DNA from: Alnus glutinosa
Taxonomy: Eukaryota > Streptophyta > Magnoliopsida > Fagales > Betulaceae
DNA: 64,000 bases
Assembly: GCF_958979055.1 (NCBI RefSeq)
Contig: NC_084896.1
Coordinates: 1,426,001 to 1,490,000, forward strand
Reading direction: 5' to 3'
A program made the translations under genes and the position numbers. The notes below the pieces were generated by a model. The model was not told the DNA's origin. It searched no databases and was given only the letters and a program-made list of their open reading frames with translations. Positions 43,800 through 59,900 of the stretch are shown here, one piece after another (the first letter of the stretch is position 1; the number at the start of each line of letters is the position of its first letter).

Positions 43800-46430
43800 A
43801 AAATACTAGCTTATAACACACTCTATGAGTGGGCTTCTTCTTTTTTTCTTTTTTTAAATACTTTATTCAAAACGTCTTTAAAAAATTATTAGTAATCAAT
43901 TTAATTTCTTCCTTCACTCAATTGGCTACCAAAAAGAAAGAATGTTTATAAGGTAAATTTTGAACAACATTTCTTTACTCAATAATATAAACCCATATGT
44001 TAAATAAATTTAGAAATTCATAAAGTTTAATCCTTATATGTTAGAACATGTTAAATATTTGTTCCCATAGATATAGTTTAAAACGAAATGAACTATGTTG
44101 ATGTATGGACATATAAAAAAATAATAATAAATAAATAAAAGACTGGCTTGTAGGAAATTTATATCTTTTTTTAAAAAAAAAAAAAAGAAAAAAAAAACAG
44201 TGACGTGAATATTGAAAACCCAAAAACACAAACATGATTTTGAAAAATCACAATCCATTATAAAACTTTGAAAGCCAATGTCAGCCATCAATTAAACACG
44301 TAAAGAATGTGCATTACACCTAAAAAAAAAAAAAATCTTCTTAGTGAACAATAGCATAAACTAAAGAATCTTCATATTTTGTACTAAAAATAACAATAGG
44401 AAACCATCTCCCTCTCTCACCAATCACCATCATTTCTTTGAATTCAGTGTAAAATTTAGAAAAAGAACAAATAAAATGTAAATTAAAAAGAATAAATAAA
44501 TTAGAACAAAAAAACGAAAACAAATAACAAAACTACATGAAATGTGACAAATTAAAAAAATCCAATAAAAAATCAAATATATATATATAAAAGCCGAGTT
44601 CAACTTGGTGAGCTTTTTTTTAAAAAAAAGTTAAAAACATCACTGCCCTTCATATCATAGAGTAGTGCTAGAAGGCATACTTTCATTACACTATTGGCTT
44701 GGAATTTAGATTTTCTTCTTGCTATTTTATTTTTTATACTTCTTTTTGTTATAAATTATACCTAAGTGAACAAATATTTTAAAAAGTTTTACTTTTTATG
44801 TGAAGAAATATACCTATACTTTTACACATTTTTTTTAACCTATAATAAAAAATACGATGAAGATGTGTTTAAATTCTGAAATTATATTATAATGAAGAAT
44901 CTCGTGTATAGCGCAGGTTATGAGCTACTGATAATAATAGAAAATACCTTTAATTTTTGTATACTTTTTCTGATTCCAATGAAATTCATATGTATAAGAA
45001 AAAGTCTTGTCAAATAGAGAATTTTTTTTCTTTTGACCGTCCTTCGCATATATAACGTAAAAAAAACTACATTTAGAACCAAATATATATATATATATAA
45101 TTAGAAAAAACAATAAAGATAAAAAATAGAAACGAAAGAATTGTATATTTTGTATATTTTTTCCAGTTTTAATGAAAGTGATAGGTACAAAAAAGTCCCT
45201 GTCAAAAAGAGATTTTTTTTTTTATTATTATTTTCTTTCAACCGTCCCGGCCTTCACATATATATCATAAAAGAAAATATTTTAGCACAAAAGTAAACAA
45301 TAATATAAAAATTAGAACATAAAATAAGGACAAAAAAATAAAAACAGATGACAACTAAAAAATGAAAAATACTCATATAATATACAAAGAACTGTCTTCT
45401 TATTTTTCTTTTTTTCTTTTTTGTATATATACTTTCTTTGATTCCCATGAAATTCGTAGGCATAGGAATAAGTTCGGTCAAATAGAGATTATTATTAATA
45501 TTTTTTTTCGATCATCCTTTGCATATATAATGTTAAAAAAATAAAAATCAAAAATACATAAACTACTTTTAGAACAGAAATAAAAATAATATACAAATTA
45601 TAACAAAAAAATAAGAATAAAAAACGATAACAAATTTACAGTACCATAAAAAGTAAAGACCAATATATATATACACACACGTTTACAACTCATGTACACA
45701 TTTAATAACTTTTTTTTAGAAACAATCATTGGATATGTAGGAATCACATGTAAGAAAACAGATCAAATGGTTAGTTTGAAAAAAAAGTTGTTAAAGTTTT
45801 ACAGAAATTATTTTAAAGTTGTAAACGTATCATATCTCATCGACTTTACATAATTTTCTCTATATACTCAAAAAAAAAAAAAAAAAAAAAAAATTGATGT
45901 ATTTGGTGACTATTAAGAGAAGTTTACATTGCTTTTTTTCCCTAAGCTTTTACAAGGGAACAGGGAAGGGAATTAAGTACATCAAAAAAAAAAAAAAATC
46001 CATCCCAACAAAGGCCCCAGCATATATAGCCATTACTGAAAATTTTGATTTAAACCCCAAATTATTATTAATCCAGTTTACCAAACAAAACAATTATCAA
46101 TCCACAATCACAACAGTTATAGTGATCACCACGCACAATCAATATTAGCAAAAAATTGGTGATGAAGGAATTAAATTTTTTTTGAAGAACTCTTCAAAAG
46201 TAAAACTATTTCGAAGGTGAACCAACCTCAAAAATATCCATTATAGAAAATTTGTTTTATAAATTGACCTTATAAAATTATTGTAACTCTCAAGACTCAA
46301 TTTCTAACACCAGCAAACGACTCATTCACGTCTCATAATAATAGCTCCAGAATCTATCTTTTTTGGTAAGAACCACCATTATGAACAAATATTGTCATTT
46401 GTGTTTAGGATATTATCTCCACCTCATCAA
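43800..46430. other. AT-rich low-complexity intergenic DNA with degenerate repeats
   Basis: I see no gene. Between about 44,900 and 45,660 a diverged unit recurs three times. Its landmarks are TTTGTATA...ATGAAA(T/G)T, GTCAAATAGAGA and CCTT(T/C)GCATATATAA, with landmark positions near 45,005, 45,195 and 45,473. Poly-A and (AT)n tracts dominate the rest. Confidence 0.5.
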
Positions 46431-46439
46431 TCAAGGAAA

Positions 46440-46660
46440 CCTGCCGGGAGAATCATGCAGCAAGTAATGCTGTAGATGATGATGAGAGACGAATTACAGC
46501 TCATGCTGTATGAAAGGAAAGCTATGCAGCAAATCATGCTGTATGCGATTAATTAATGCAAGGAAATCACAAAGACAGCTAAGGCTGCCTGCGCAACACT
46601 AGTCCTAGAAGGAAAGTGCAGCCAAAGCAGGTTCAATCACAGTAATGAGGATTCTGTCTA
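46440..46660. other. Cluster of CAGCA...TGCTGT palindromic motifs
   Basis: Three imperfect palindromes (GCAGCAAGTAATGCTGT at 46,459, ACAGCTCATGCTGTAT at 46,497 and GCAGCAAATCATGCTGTAT at 46,528) are spaced about 30-40 bp apart. They are probably part of a decayed repeat element whose family I cannot name. Confidence 0.4.
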
Positions 46661-46799
46661 ATATAGACAACCAACCAATCAGTCAATGATCCGATGCATT
46701 CTTCAACTTTCATACTATTTGCAACCTAAAAATCTGGTGACTAATGACCGATAAATTCCATTGAACTTTACTCTTTCACAAAAGATATATTTAGGAAAG

Positions 46800-47180
46800 A
46801 AGTTTGCTCAAGGCTTATAAAGCTCACACAACCCAAGCATACATTGGCAACGTAGGACTCTTAACACGCCCTCTCACGTGTAACACTATTGTCCAAACAC
46901 GTGTACAACGGGAGGGAAGGCCCAACATTGTCCAAGGCCCTGAAGTTTTGATATCATGATAAAGTCCATTAAGCCTTACTCTACCACAAAAGACACCTTA
47001 AGAGAAAGGGTGACACTTAACACGCTCCCTCACGTGTGACACTATTGTCCAAACACTTGTATTGCATCAGAGTGGTAGCGGGAGGGAAGGTCCAATCCTT
47101 TTCCTAAAAGCACCTTAAGGGAAGAGGTTTTTCAAGGCTTATAATGCTTACAATCCAAATATACCTTAACAATGTAAAAC
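46800..47180. mobile_element. Retroelement leader remnant, tandemly repeated
   Basis: Two diverged copies (from about 46,860 and about 47,010) share CCTCACGTGTGACACTATTG / CCAAACAC(G/T)TGTA / GGGAGGGAAGG. The motif set resembles the leader before the LTR at 39,470-39,584. It is a fossil with no coding part. Confidence 0.5.
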
Positions 47181-48380
47181 TCTTAATAATGACGGAATCA
47201 AAGCGCTGAAGAGGAATACAACTGAGATGATGTCTAGCGAGTGAGGTACTCAATAATAAAAGTGTAAAGGACGCATATGAATCTGCAACTGAAACAACAA
47301 AAAATAGGATACTAAAATATGGAGGTCTATAGAAGAGGGAGCATGCATGGGAGCTCGTGCTCCTGCAAGGATCCGCAATACTAGCCATAATTAGATAGCC
47401 TCAATATATATGGTGTCCCATACTGCCATTTAAGGCTAGCCTCAATGATTAAGGGTGTCCCAAACTCTCATGTAAGGCAGATCTCGATTCTCTTAAATTT
47501 TTTTTAAATTTGAAGTTTTCAAATTGTTAAATCTTAATCATACTTTACATCTAACGATTCATAATATATCAATTCTCACACAAAATAAATGCTAAAATAA
47601 TAAAAATTTAACGCCTCGATCAACTAGAGAAAACAAGAGAGTAAGAAAATAAATGGCAACCCCATCACCATCACTTGTTGAACACCAACACTGGTTCTTC
47701 ACTTCTTCCTTATCAGTTTATTCTTCTGATCGTCATCATCAATGTGGCAGCATTAAAAGATACTCAAGGCACCATTTTGTACATCTGTAGTTTATTTTCC
47801 TTCCCCTTTTTGTTTTCTTTTAAATATGAACACCCTAAAAATTCCCAGCCCAATTTCGAAAATTACGTTAGTTAATAGACTATTTAAAGAATTTTAAGTC
47901 AGAATTAAGCCAGTTTTTTTTTTTTTTTTTTAATCAGAATTAAGTTGCTATATGCTAAATTTAATCGTCTCGTGTGAAGTTCTTCTTTTGTCAATTGCCA
48001 TCATCGACATCGTACGGTCATAGTCCCAACAACCAAACTTTGCTCAAATCTCCGAGAATGATTTGCCTCCTTTCCAATTGACAAACGTGAAAGTAGTTTT
48101 AAGTGTTTTGTGAGTGTTTTATGTTTAAAGTCATTAATTTGTTAATGTTTTTATTTTTTGATAAAAAGAAAAAATAAAAGAGAGAGTGTTAGCAAGCAAA
48201 AGAATTTTGCATTACTCAATTGGCAATAAGTCTTTAATGCATACATAATCATGGGATGTTTTCCTATAAATATTTACCGTTAAATTATCATTTATTTCAC
48301 ATTATTTATCAGATCACGTTCGCAAGTGATGGTCCCTGGTGGTCGCAAGTGATGGTCCCTGGTGGTCACATGGTCCCAGG
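47180..48380. other. Intergenic, no recognised gene
   Basis: A short frame from the ATG at 47,653 (MATPSPSLVEHQHWF) has no recognisable relatives. A 23-bp unit (GCAAGTGATGGTCCCTGGTG) is repeated twice at about 48,321-48,366, directly before the SABATH relic. Confidence 0.5.
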
Positions 48381-48382
48381 GA

Positions 48383-48832
48383 AAAGTTGAAGAGGCAAAA
48401 TTGGACTGGTTCGATCTGCCATTTTATGCACCTACTGCAGAAGAAGTTAGGGAGGTGATTCAAACAGAAGGATCCTTCAACATTCAACGACTTGAAACAT
48501 TTGAAGTGGACTGGGATTGAAACATGGATCACTTCAAATGTTTCAAGTCGTTGAATGTTGAAACCTCAAGCTTTTGTTACAGTCATATGACTGTAACAAA
48601 AGCTTGAGGTTTGATAAACCCAGTAGAGGCAAGTATGTGGCGATGAGCATAAGGGTGGTTGCAGAATCAATTCTGGCGAGTTATTTTGGAGAAGAGATGA
48701 TGGATGATTTGTTTGAGAGGTTTTCCAAGAAAATAGAAGAATACTTGGAGGTTTGAGGAAGGCAAGTACTCGAATATGATCATTTCCATGAAGAAGCAGG
48801 AAGGAAAGGAATTTCATGATTTTAAGCAGTAG
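48383..48832 (+). pseudogene. SABATH methyltransferase C-terminal pseudogene
   Basis: The first part (48,392-48,517) reads EAKLDWFDLPFYAPTAEEVR then TEGSFNIQRLETFEVDWD, the classic SABATH (salicylate/jasmonate/IAA carboxyl methyltransferase) substrate-domain segment, and then meets a stop. The second part (about 48,587-48,757) reads YDCNKSLRFDKPSRGKYVAM and VVAESILASYFGEEMMDDLF, the next conserved block. A frame change near 48,750 leads into FEEGKYSNMIISMKK and a stop at 48,830. The N-terminal SAM-binding half is missing. Between the two parts, coding DNA has been copied in inverted orientation (48,530-48,586). Functional members methylate small carboxylic acids using SAM; this copy cannot. 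Confidence 0.82.
48476..48612. repeat. Two linked inverted duplications in SABATH relic
   Basis: A 33-bp arm (48,476-48,508) is perfectly complementary to 48,530-48,562, with a spacer of 21 nt. Immediately adjoining is a perfect 52-bp palindrome (48,561-48,612, centre 48,586/48,587). Both inverted segments are copies of flanking SABATH coding sequence. Confidence 0.92.
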
Positions 48833-49299
48833 GGACTTGGTTCTGCATAAGATTTCATGTAGCTCAAGAAGTCCATCAAAACAATAAAGTGGTTTTTGGG
48901 TTTGATTTGTCGTTTTGCTGTTTTTGGGTTCTGGGTTTGTAAGAGCTCTATTGTATACTGCTTACCTACGTAGGAGCGCCTTATGCTTTTTCAAAAAAGT
49001 CCATCAAAACAATCAGATTTTTCATGTGGACGTACATAATCCAATCCAGAAGAAATTAAATTTATCTGAATGTAATTGTTGTAGAAATTCCAAAAGCAAC
49101 ATAAGAGTGTGCTGCTATTCTTTTTTTTTATTATTATTTCGTCTGTTATAAGGAACTTCATACACCCTTCCATTACATTCCATAAAGTATTCTATAAAGC
49201 AGCTTCGATCTTTGATTTTTGAAATGAAGTCCAGGGTAAGAGAGTCCATAGTCTGAATCTCTTGAGCATATCTTTCAAAGGTACTTTTGTATATATCGG

Positions 49300-49436
49300 C
49301 AGGGACGGAACTAGAATTTTAGGCCTGAGGGGAAAATCTAAAAAAAAAAATTAAGTTCTGATTTTGAAAGGTTTATATATATATATTGGAGAACACGTTT
49401 GAGGCTTAGGAGGCTACAGCGTAGCTCCGCCGTCTG
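49300..49436. mobile_element. hAT-type MITE, 137 bp
   Basis: The ends are CAGGGACGGAACTAG and ...TAGCTCCGCCGTCTG (complement CAGACGGCGGAGCTA), as for hAT elements. The flanking 8-mers no longer match, so it is probably old. Confidence 0.6.
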
Positions 49437-49491
49437 TTTTGGTTTTCCACTTCTCATTCCTTCTAAGAATATGATTCCTGCACTACACTAT

Positions 49492-49574
49492 CACAAGTGC
49501 ACAACAATCCCTCACATGAGGGTGGACCCTACACACTAGAGTCCACCCTCATGTGAGGGGTTATTGTGCACTTA
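49492..49574. other. Hairpin with 34-36 bp arms
   Basis: CACAAGTGCACAACAATCCC... (49,492-49,527) pairs with GTCCACCCTCATGTGAGGGG... (49,541-49,574) with about three mismatches; the loop is 13 nt. It is a small foldback element or hairpin locus. Confidence 0.75.
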
Positions 49575-50231
49575 TTGTGTTGATGTTGTAAATCTAACAT
49601 TTTCATTCCCTCTATGTAACTATCATATGCACCAAATGCACAGTTGGAGACTGACTGCCAAGTCAACTCTCACACCTTGTTTGCACCCTTTGAAGCAGTG
49701 TAGAGAAGCCAATTACACAAAGACAATGCACACTCTTTGGAAGAATCGTAGAAAGCTTTCAATTAAATCTGCAAATTGGAAGCTCTCATGATTTTATTTG
49801 ATCTACTCTTTCCCTTACCTTTTTCCTTTTGAGTTATATATATATATATATATAAATTTATAAAAAATAAAAGTAAAAATAAAAAATAAAAAAAATCACT
49901 CTAGCTTTGACTTGATGGACCCTACAAGAGGCAAAAGTCCTCTTACTATTTGCAAATTTTCTGCCATTATGGGAGTTTACCCCAAGTCAATCGTCAACCA
50001 GACGTAGTGATTGGACAGAGCCCACATGAGGAAGAAGACAACAAATGAAAGAAAGAACCCACAACAGAAGGAAAAACGACACCGTCTTCCTCTGCACCAG
50101 CCACCAGGCCATAGTTCTTCTTGCTCGGACTGATCGACTACAAAACCCACCACCACGTACCCCATTTTCCAAAATTCCTTGCGAGAAAATCACAACCAAA
50201 CAGAAAGGAAAAAACCCATCGAAACAAAACC

Positions 50232-52639
50232 ATGTTTCTCCAAAAACTCCAACTCCCCTCCACCCAAACGGTGATCTCTGTAGCGGCCTCGGCAGCCGCC
50301 ACCAGCGTTCTCATCCGGTCCCTGGCCAATGACTACCTCCCGCGAGAGCTCCGGAGCTACGTCCTCCTCAAAATCCGCACCCTCTTCGCCTCATTCTCCT
50401 CCCAACTCACACTCATCATCGAAGAGTTCGAGGGCCTCAACCACAACCTCCTCTTCCAAGCCGCCCGGGTCTATCTCCGACCCACCGTCTCTCCCAACAC
50501 AAGGCGCTTCAGAGTCACCATGCCCGTCAAGGAGACCAAGATTTCCGTCACTATGGAAATGAACGAGGAGATCGTTGACTCATTCGACGGCGTCCAACTG
50601 AAATGGAAGTTGGTCTCCAAGCAAATCCCGTCGAAGTGGGTAGCGGGCCCGGGCTCCGATCCTTATAATTACCACACCACGCTCAAGTCGGAGCTCCGCT
50701 ACTTCGAGCTGAGCTTCCACAAGAAGCACAAGGACATGGTTTTGCAGACCTACTTGCCGTATGTCTTGGAAAAGTCCAAGGAGGTCAAGGAAGAGAAAAA
50801 GACGTTGAAGCTTTTCACAATGAGACATGATCGGGTGATGGGGAGGAGAGGGGTCGACGAGTGGCAGTCGGTGAATCTTGATCATCCTTCGACTTTTGAG
50901 ACCTTAGCAATGGATATGGATGTTAAGGCGACGATTATGGAGGATCTTGAGCTGTTTGTGAGGAGGAAGGAGTTTTACAGGAAGGTTGGGAAGGCTTGGA
51001 AACGTGGGTACCTGTTGTTCGGGCCGCCGGGTACCGGGAAATCAAGCTTGGTTGCAGCCATGGCGAATTACCTTAACTTTGATATCTTTGACTTGGAGCT
51101 GACTGATGTTAGGCGTAATTCTGAGCTCAGGAAGCTTTTGATCTCCACGGCCAACCGATCGATACTTGTGGTGGAGGATATTGATTGCTCTATTGAATTG
51201 CAGAATAGGCTTTCGGCAGCCAGGGCTGCGAATCCTATGATGTTTAATTCCTCTAATCAAGGACCACAGGTAATTAAGGTTTATTACTTTTTTATTATTT
51301 CTGACATCTTTGTTTACCAATCCTTTTTGTCAATTATCCCTCATTTCTATGATGTTTATGATACATTGTAGTTCTACTTATACATATTGACACTATCATG
51401 ATTAAGAATATGTTGAGAGATGTTCCTTGTCCCAAAGTGTTTGTTAGATGTGTGTTTGTTTCAGCTAATACAAATTTTTTTTTGAAATGGGGGCATAAAT
51501 GACTGAGACAAGAATCGAAGTCAACAACTTTACTCCGATACCATGTTAAGTCACTACTTATCCCAACTTTAAGAGCTTACAAATCTCTCAAAATTCGATT
51601 CACTGTCAGAAAAGGCCTAGTAGATTGGCAGTCCTTCAGATGCTAGAATTACCTTGTACCAACAACGAAAGTCTTTTGTTTTCATCCTCTGATTCTGGTT
51701 TTGGACACTTGCTAAGAAGAATGAAGTTGAGAGAACGCGTGATGTGATGTCCGATTGCTCTCCTAATGGCTTCACTATTAGGACCAGGACTACTCAATCT
51801 ACTCCATCATGTTGTGTAAAGCATGTCTGTCTATTTTCTCACCAGAAAAGTGGCAAAGACCAAATCTTTCTCAAGTTTCAATTGGAAATATACACATGCA
51901 CCTCAGGCCATAAGGCGGCAGGCATTGGGTTTAGAATTATCACTAAGAGGGACACCACTAAGGAGGAAACAGTGAGAACACCAGTTCCAACCAAAGAAGA
52001 GCAGAATTATCTGAGAGTGTGTCATGGATGATTTTTGGTTTCCCTGTTCAACCATTCAAGTTTTGTGGCATTCTTGTGGGTGTGTCTGTGCATGTTTTCT
52101 CATGTGTGCTTTCTTCTCAACAATACCTGTCTATCAATAACTCAATCGTGTATTTGGTTTCTCTTTAGGTGACTTTGTCAGGGCTGCTTAATTTCATAGA
52201 TGGACTGTGGTCAAGCTGTGGTGATGAGCGGATAATAGTGTTCACAACCAATCATAGAGATCGGCTGGACCCTGCTCTGTTACGCCCCGGTCGAATGGAT
52301 GTACACATCCACCTATCCTATTGCACCCCATGCGGATTCAAAATGCTAGCATCAAATTACCTTGAGATTACAGAGCACCCACTTTTCTCAGATGTTGAGC
52401 AGTTGATGGAGACGGCGAAGGTGACTCCTGCAGAGGTAGGTGAGCAGTTGCTGAAAAATGAAGAACCTGACATTGCCCTAAGAGGCCTAATTGAGTTTCT
52501 TGAAAGGAAGAAGAGAGAAGGTGATGAAACCAAAGCTAGTAAAGAGGAAGTGGTCGCACCGGCAGGAGAAGGTACACAAGAGGTGGAGGGCAAAGGTGGA
52601 GAAGAGACAGAGGAGGGTCAGAAAAGCCAAGAAATATGA
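50232..52639 (+). CDS. BCS1-type AAA-ATPase (AATP/ASD family)
   Basis: The two exons (50,232-51,269 and 52,169-52,639, phase-0 GT-AG intron of 899 bp) encode 502 residues. An N-terminal hydrophobic segment at about 12-31 (TVISVAASAAATSVLIRSLA) would anchor it to a mitochondrial or ER membrane. Residues about 40-130 form the plant AAA-ATPase-associated domain. The AAA core has Walker A GPPGTGKSS (264-272), Walker B ILVVEDID (311-318) and the second region of homology TTNHRDRLDPALLRPGRMD (about 372-390) with arginine fingers. The C-terminus is a charged Glu/Lys-rich tail. The family acts as membrane-bound ATPases, some stress- or pathogen-induced; the specific substrate is unknown. All catalytic motifs are intact, and the intron falls after Walker B as in two-exon relatives. 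A poly-A signal (aataaa) is at about 52,696. Confidence 0.9.
51270..52168 (+). other. Intron of the AAA-ATPase gene
   Basis: It contains a fragment at about 51,480-51,580 (CTCCGATACCATGTTAAG and flank) resembling a retroelement or SINE junction on the minus strand. The rest is unassigned. Confidence 0.4.
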
Positions 52640-52699
52640 AAGAACCAGTAACTTGTTATTAGTAAGGAACATAATTGGAAAGATGGTATCTATGTAATA

Positions 52700-53589
52700 A
52701 AGAGATATGCAGGTATCTCTTAGTAGAATTGTACTTGCCTACTCTTACTAGAAACTCTATATATAGTTTGTGGGTTTTGTCATGAAATTTAGCTAGCATA
52801 TATAAATATACCCATATGAGCAGCTTCTTTGTGAATAAGGATTCTTGCGATCGGCTGATCGGATTGCACTCAATTTGAGCAACCCCACAAAAAGGGGAGA
52901 GAAGAATTCTATAAAATAAACAAGCTATCAAATAGCTTTGAAAAGTAAAAAAAACACTCGATAATTCCACTAATATTCAAATTTCATTCTCCAAACTGAT
53001 TTTACAATACATAATAACATCAACCTAAAGCAACTAGAGATGGAAAACTACACTTAAAGATAGACTAACAAGTAACCTAATCAACTAAATAAGGCAATTC
53101 AATTATGGAAATTATCAATTCTAATATTAATGCAAAAACTAAAGAAAGAAATTCAGTTAAAACTGTGATCAATAAAAAAAAGTTCTCATATGTGTCATGT
53201 TGCCCGAATCCGCTTGATCAACGAAAAAGGAGGGAGTCCCCATCCTACATTAGGGATTGTAGGACTCACCTGTCTCGACAGTTTGAGATGCAATACTAAT
53301 CTGCCTAAACAAACAAGCCTCGCAACCCCAATCAAAGCAACTAATTACAGGGGATGCCAATTCCTTCTTTGCACACGGCTTGTGCATGAAAGTATTGTGC
53401 TAGTTATAAATAGCGGTCGTCATTCTTGATCACCTAGGCCATTGCAATTCTTGATCCTCCAAATGTTCTTACATCGCTTTCCTATAAGGTTAATCTTTTT
53501 CTTTTCTTTTTATGATGAGAAAGAAACCCCTCCAATGCAAGATCACTTCGTATACCCACTTCTATCAAGTAAATCTTGAATCCGTGTAA
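52700..53589. other. Intergenic
   Basis: No gene is seen between the AAA-ATPase poly-A site and the SINE. Confidence 0.5.
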
Positions 53590-53750
53590 AGCGTCCATTC
53601 CACACAAATCGAATAATACCCCATCTTTGTCAGCAGGCTGACCTTAAAGAATTGTTTGCACCCAAAGAGATTCGAATCTTAGACCCATGGGACTACCACA
53701 TCACAAAGATCAAGCCCTTACCACTAGAGCCAACCCTTGGGGCTCCTAGC
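53590..53750 (-). mobile_element. tRNA-derived SINE, Au-like fragment
   Basis: On the minus strand the order is CCCCAAGGGTTGGCTCTAGTGG (box A region), TAAGGGCTTG, then box B-like GATTCGAATCTCTTTGGGTG and CAAACAATTCTTTAAGG. This arrangement and wording match plant Au-type SINEs. The 3' end is unclear. Confidence 0.6.
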
Positions 53751-54913
53751 AAGCAATGTTATTCTTCTCCGGCCTTCCCCCATAAGCACCTCGGTGGTTT
53801 AGACCATATAAGAAATACGATTACCGGAAAATAATGTCATTTTCATTGGATGTGCTCATAACCACTCGTGTGTTTTAACTTGACCAACCGCTAAGCTCAA
53901 TTCATTTATGTTTGGAACAAATTAAAGGAATTCAGGAACAAATTTGTATGATTTAAACCCCATAACACCACAACAACAAATTAAGGAACATCACAATTCC
54001 ATCCATCATCACTTCACCAATACTTTAAATGAGTGAAAGCACCCAGTTTTATAAGAATAGCACAAATAGATAATCACTCCAAGAGAACTCAGAATCCAAG
54101 TCCGGTTACTTTCAACAAAAATTTCAAAATAACTCAGTATTCCAAACTCTGGTTACTTTCAACAATAGTACCGGAGTATTTGCGGCTATTAGAAAATTAA
54201 TAGCTCCATGTAAAAGGCCAAAAAAAACTTGGGAAGTCAGAAGCTACTGATAAACATCATAAACTAAATCACCTTAGAACCACCAAACCCTGTGGAACTA
54301 AAGGATTCTCTCTTACTGCAGGTCCAAAGTTTTACGTATATATTCAACTAGCATTTCTTTATTTGTACAGAACTTTATATCAACATGACCCTCCAACAGT
54401 TGTGCCTGAAACATCATAGAAAGAAAGCTATCAATTCTCACTAATTGTGGAAATACTTGAAGGAAAAAACACATGCAGAAATTAAGTTATAAGATGCATC
54501 ACTGATTCACTGGCACTCAGCTAACATGATGTATGATGATGAATGCTATTGTTTCTCCTGAACCAGAAGCCCCTACACCACAATAAGATTATCTAAAAAC
54601 ACAATAGGCACCAATTAGATGGTGAGATCTTAATAGCAATTTTGCGGGACACGTGCCATGGATTTGATAAGTGAATCATGCTGTGGACTTTCCCCGTTGA
54701 TAAATGGACCATCAAGGAGGCAAAAAATGAAAGATCTCTCATAAACATGCATGGAATTTCCATGTTATTTAGTGAACCATCAAGGGGCAAAAAAATGAAT
54801 CGCTGGCAGAAAACAAGTAGAATAATATATACTTGCCTCAAAAACTAGGCCAAACATTGCCTGAGAGGAGGGGCCATTCTGTAATCTTTTAAGTGAGAAC
54901 CTCTACAAGATGG
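53751..54913. other. DHFR-TS downstream region
   Basis: No separate gene is seen. The part from about 54,300 to 54,913 is probably 3' untranslated sequence of DHFR-TS; a possible poly-A signal on the minus strand is at about 54,357-54,362. Confidence 0.45.
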
Positions 54914-58652
<3,739 letters not shown>

Positions 58653-59900
58653 AATGGAACTCAAAACCCGATTAAAACTCAAAGGCGACGGCTCAAAACA
58701 AGGACCGCACTGCCAACTTTTGCAGAAGTGCGGCAGAACCTAAAATCGATCACAAAAATGTATTAAAATAACAAAAACTAGAATACATGAAAGCCAATCC
58801 CTCAACAGAAATCCAATAAGAAAAGTAACGACTGGAACATAAATAACAAAGAAGTAAACGAGGTCTGGAAAAGTTGAAGTGACCAATTCCAATGCTCTAA
58901 CAATTCAAATTTAAAAACCATATTGAACTAATACTATGAAAATTCAGAACAAGACTAGAGACACGCAGCTTCCTCAGGTGATAATTCCCCATGGATATAA
59001 ACACATGCAATGAAATCCGCGTTCTGTCATTACAAGAAGCTTTTTTCTTTTATATTTCTGTGCGCATGTCATTGCAAGAAGTTACAAAAACCAGTCCAAA
59101 ACATTCATAGAAGACAATATCCAGACCCAATACGATCAAAACCTCAGAAAATACATACATGCAGACATGAATAACAGAGAAATCCCACAATTGTCAGAAT
59201 CTGAATTACATCAAACACCAAATACAAGATTGGTAATGCAAATTCGAAGAAAAGGAAGAATAAAACAAATCCCATCGGTAATCGCAAACCCACCTAACAT
59301 TCATTGAAAATCCCCAATCTTTCCAGCAAAAAACCAACTAGTTTACACTCACACCCATCCAAGAAAAGAAATGCCATCACAAAATACCTCCACTCACACA
59401 ATAATTAACCATCCAAACCTTCAATCGCAAACCAAAACACCCCCCAGAGAGAGAGAGAATTTAAAAAGCGTACCAAAAAAAAAAAATTTCAAAATGCCAA
59501 AAGTAACCGACCGATCTCGAACCAAAGCGCAAAATCTTCGATCACTCTGACACACACACACACGGAAAGCGAGAAAGAGAGAGAGAGTTTGGTTGAGATT
59601 AGGGTTTTGAGGGAAATGGAGGTGCGAGGACGTTGACTGTTTGTTGGTGTTTAGCTACGCGGCATTTCGGAAGAGACAGAGACGAGTGGTAGTATGAAAG
59701 GAAATCCAGGAGCCAAAATTCTTCCCTGTCTCTCTCTCTCTCTCTCGGGAAAAAAGTAAAAAAGAAAAATCCAAAAGCACGGTTGACGCCGAGGTCTGTG
59801 TGAGCGTGTCTATATACTCGTTTCTGTGTGAAGACGAGACGACTCCTGTCGACACGAGGGAACTTTGATTTTCTTTTTTCTTTCCTCAATTGCCCCTACC
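58653..59900 (-). promoter_or_regulatory. DHFR-TS leader and promoter region
   Basis: An acceptor-like TTTTAG|GTTCTG at about 58,740 implies a leader intron. The region 59,440-59,760 has (CT/GA)n and (CA)n microsatellites typical of plant 5' leaders. The transcription start and the donor cannot be placed. The short minus-strand frames at 59,600-59,889 look like leader sequence and do not resemble genes. Confidence 0.5.

Noticed and set aside
51744-52031. Open frame in the AAA-ATPase intron
   Set aside because: It has no start context, no homology, and lies in a well-supported intron.
53640-53740. Possible tRNA gene on the minus strand
   Set aside because: Box A and box B are present, but the cloverleaf and spacing do not fit. 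The following sequence matches a plant SINE.
59599-59889. Short minus-strand frames upstream of DHFR-TS
   Set aside because: They fall in the microsatellite-rich leader and promoter region and show no conserved features.
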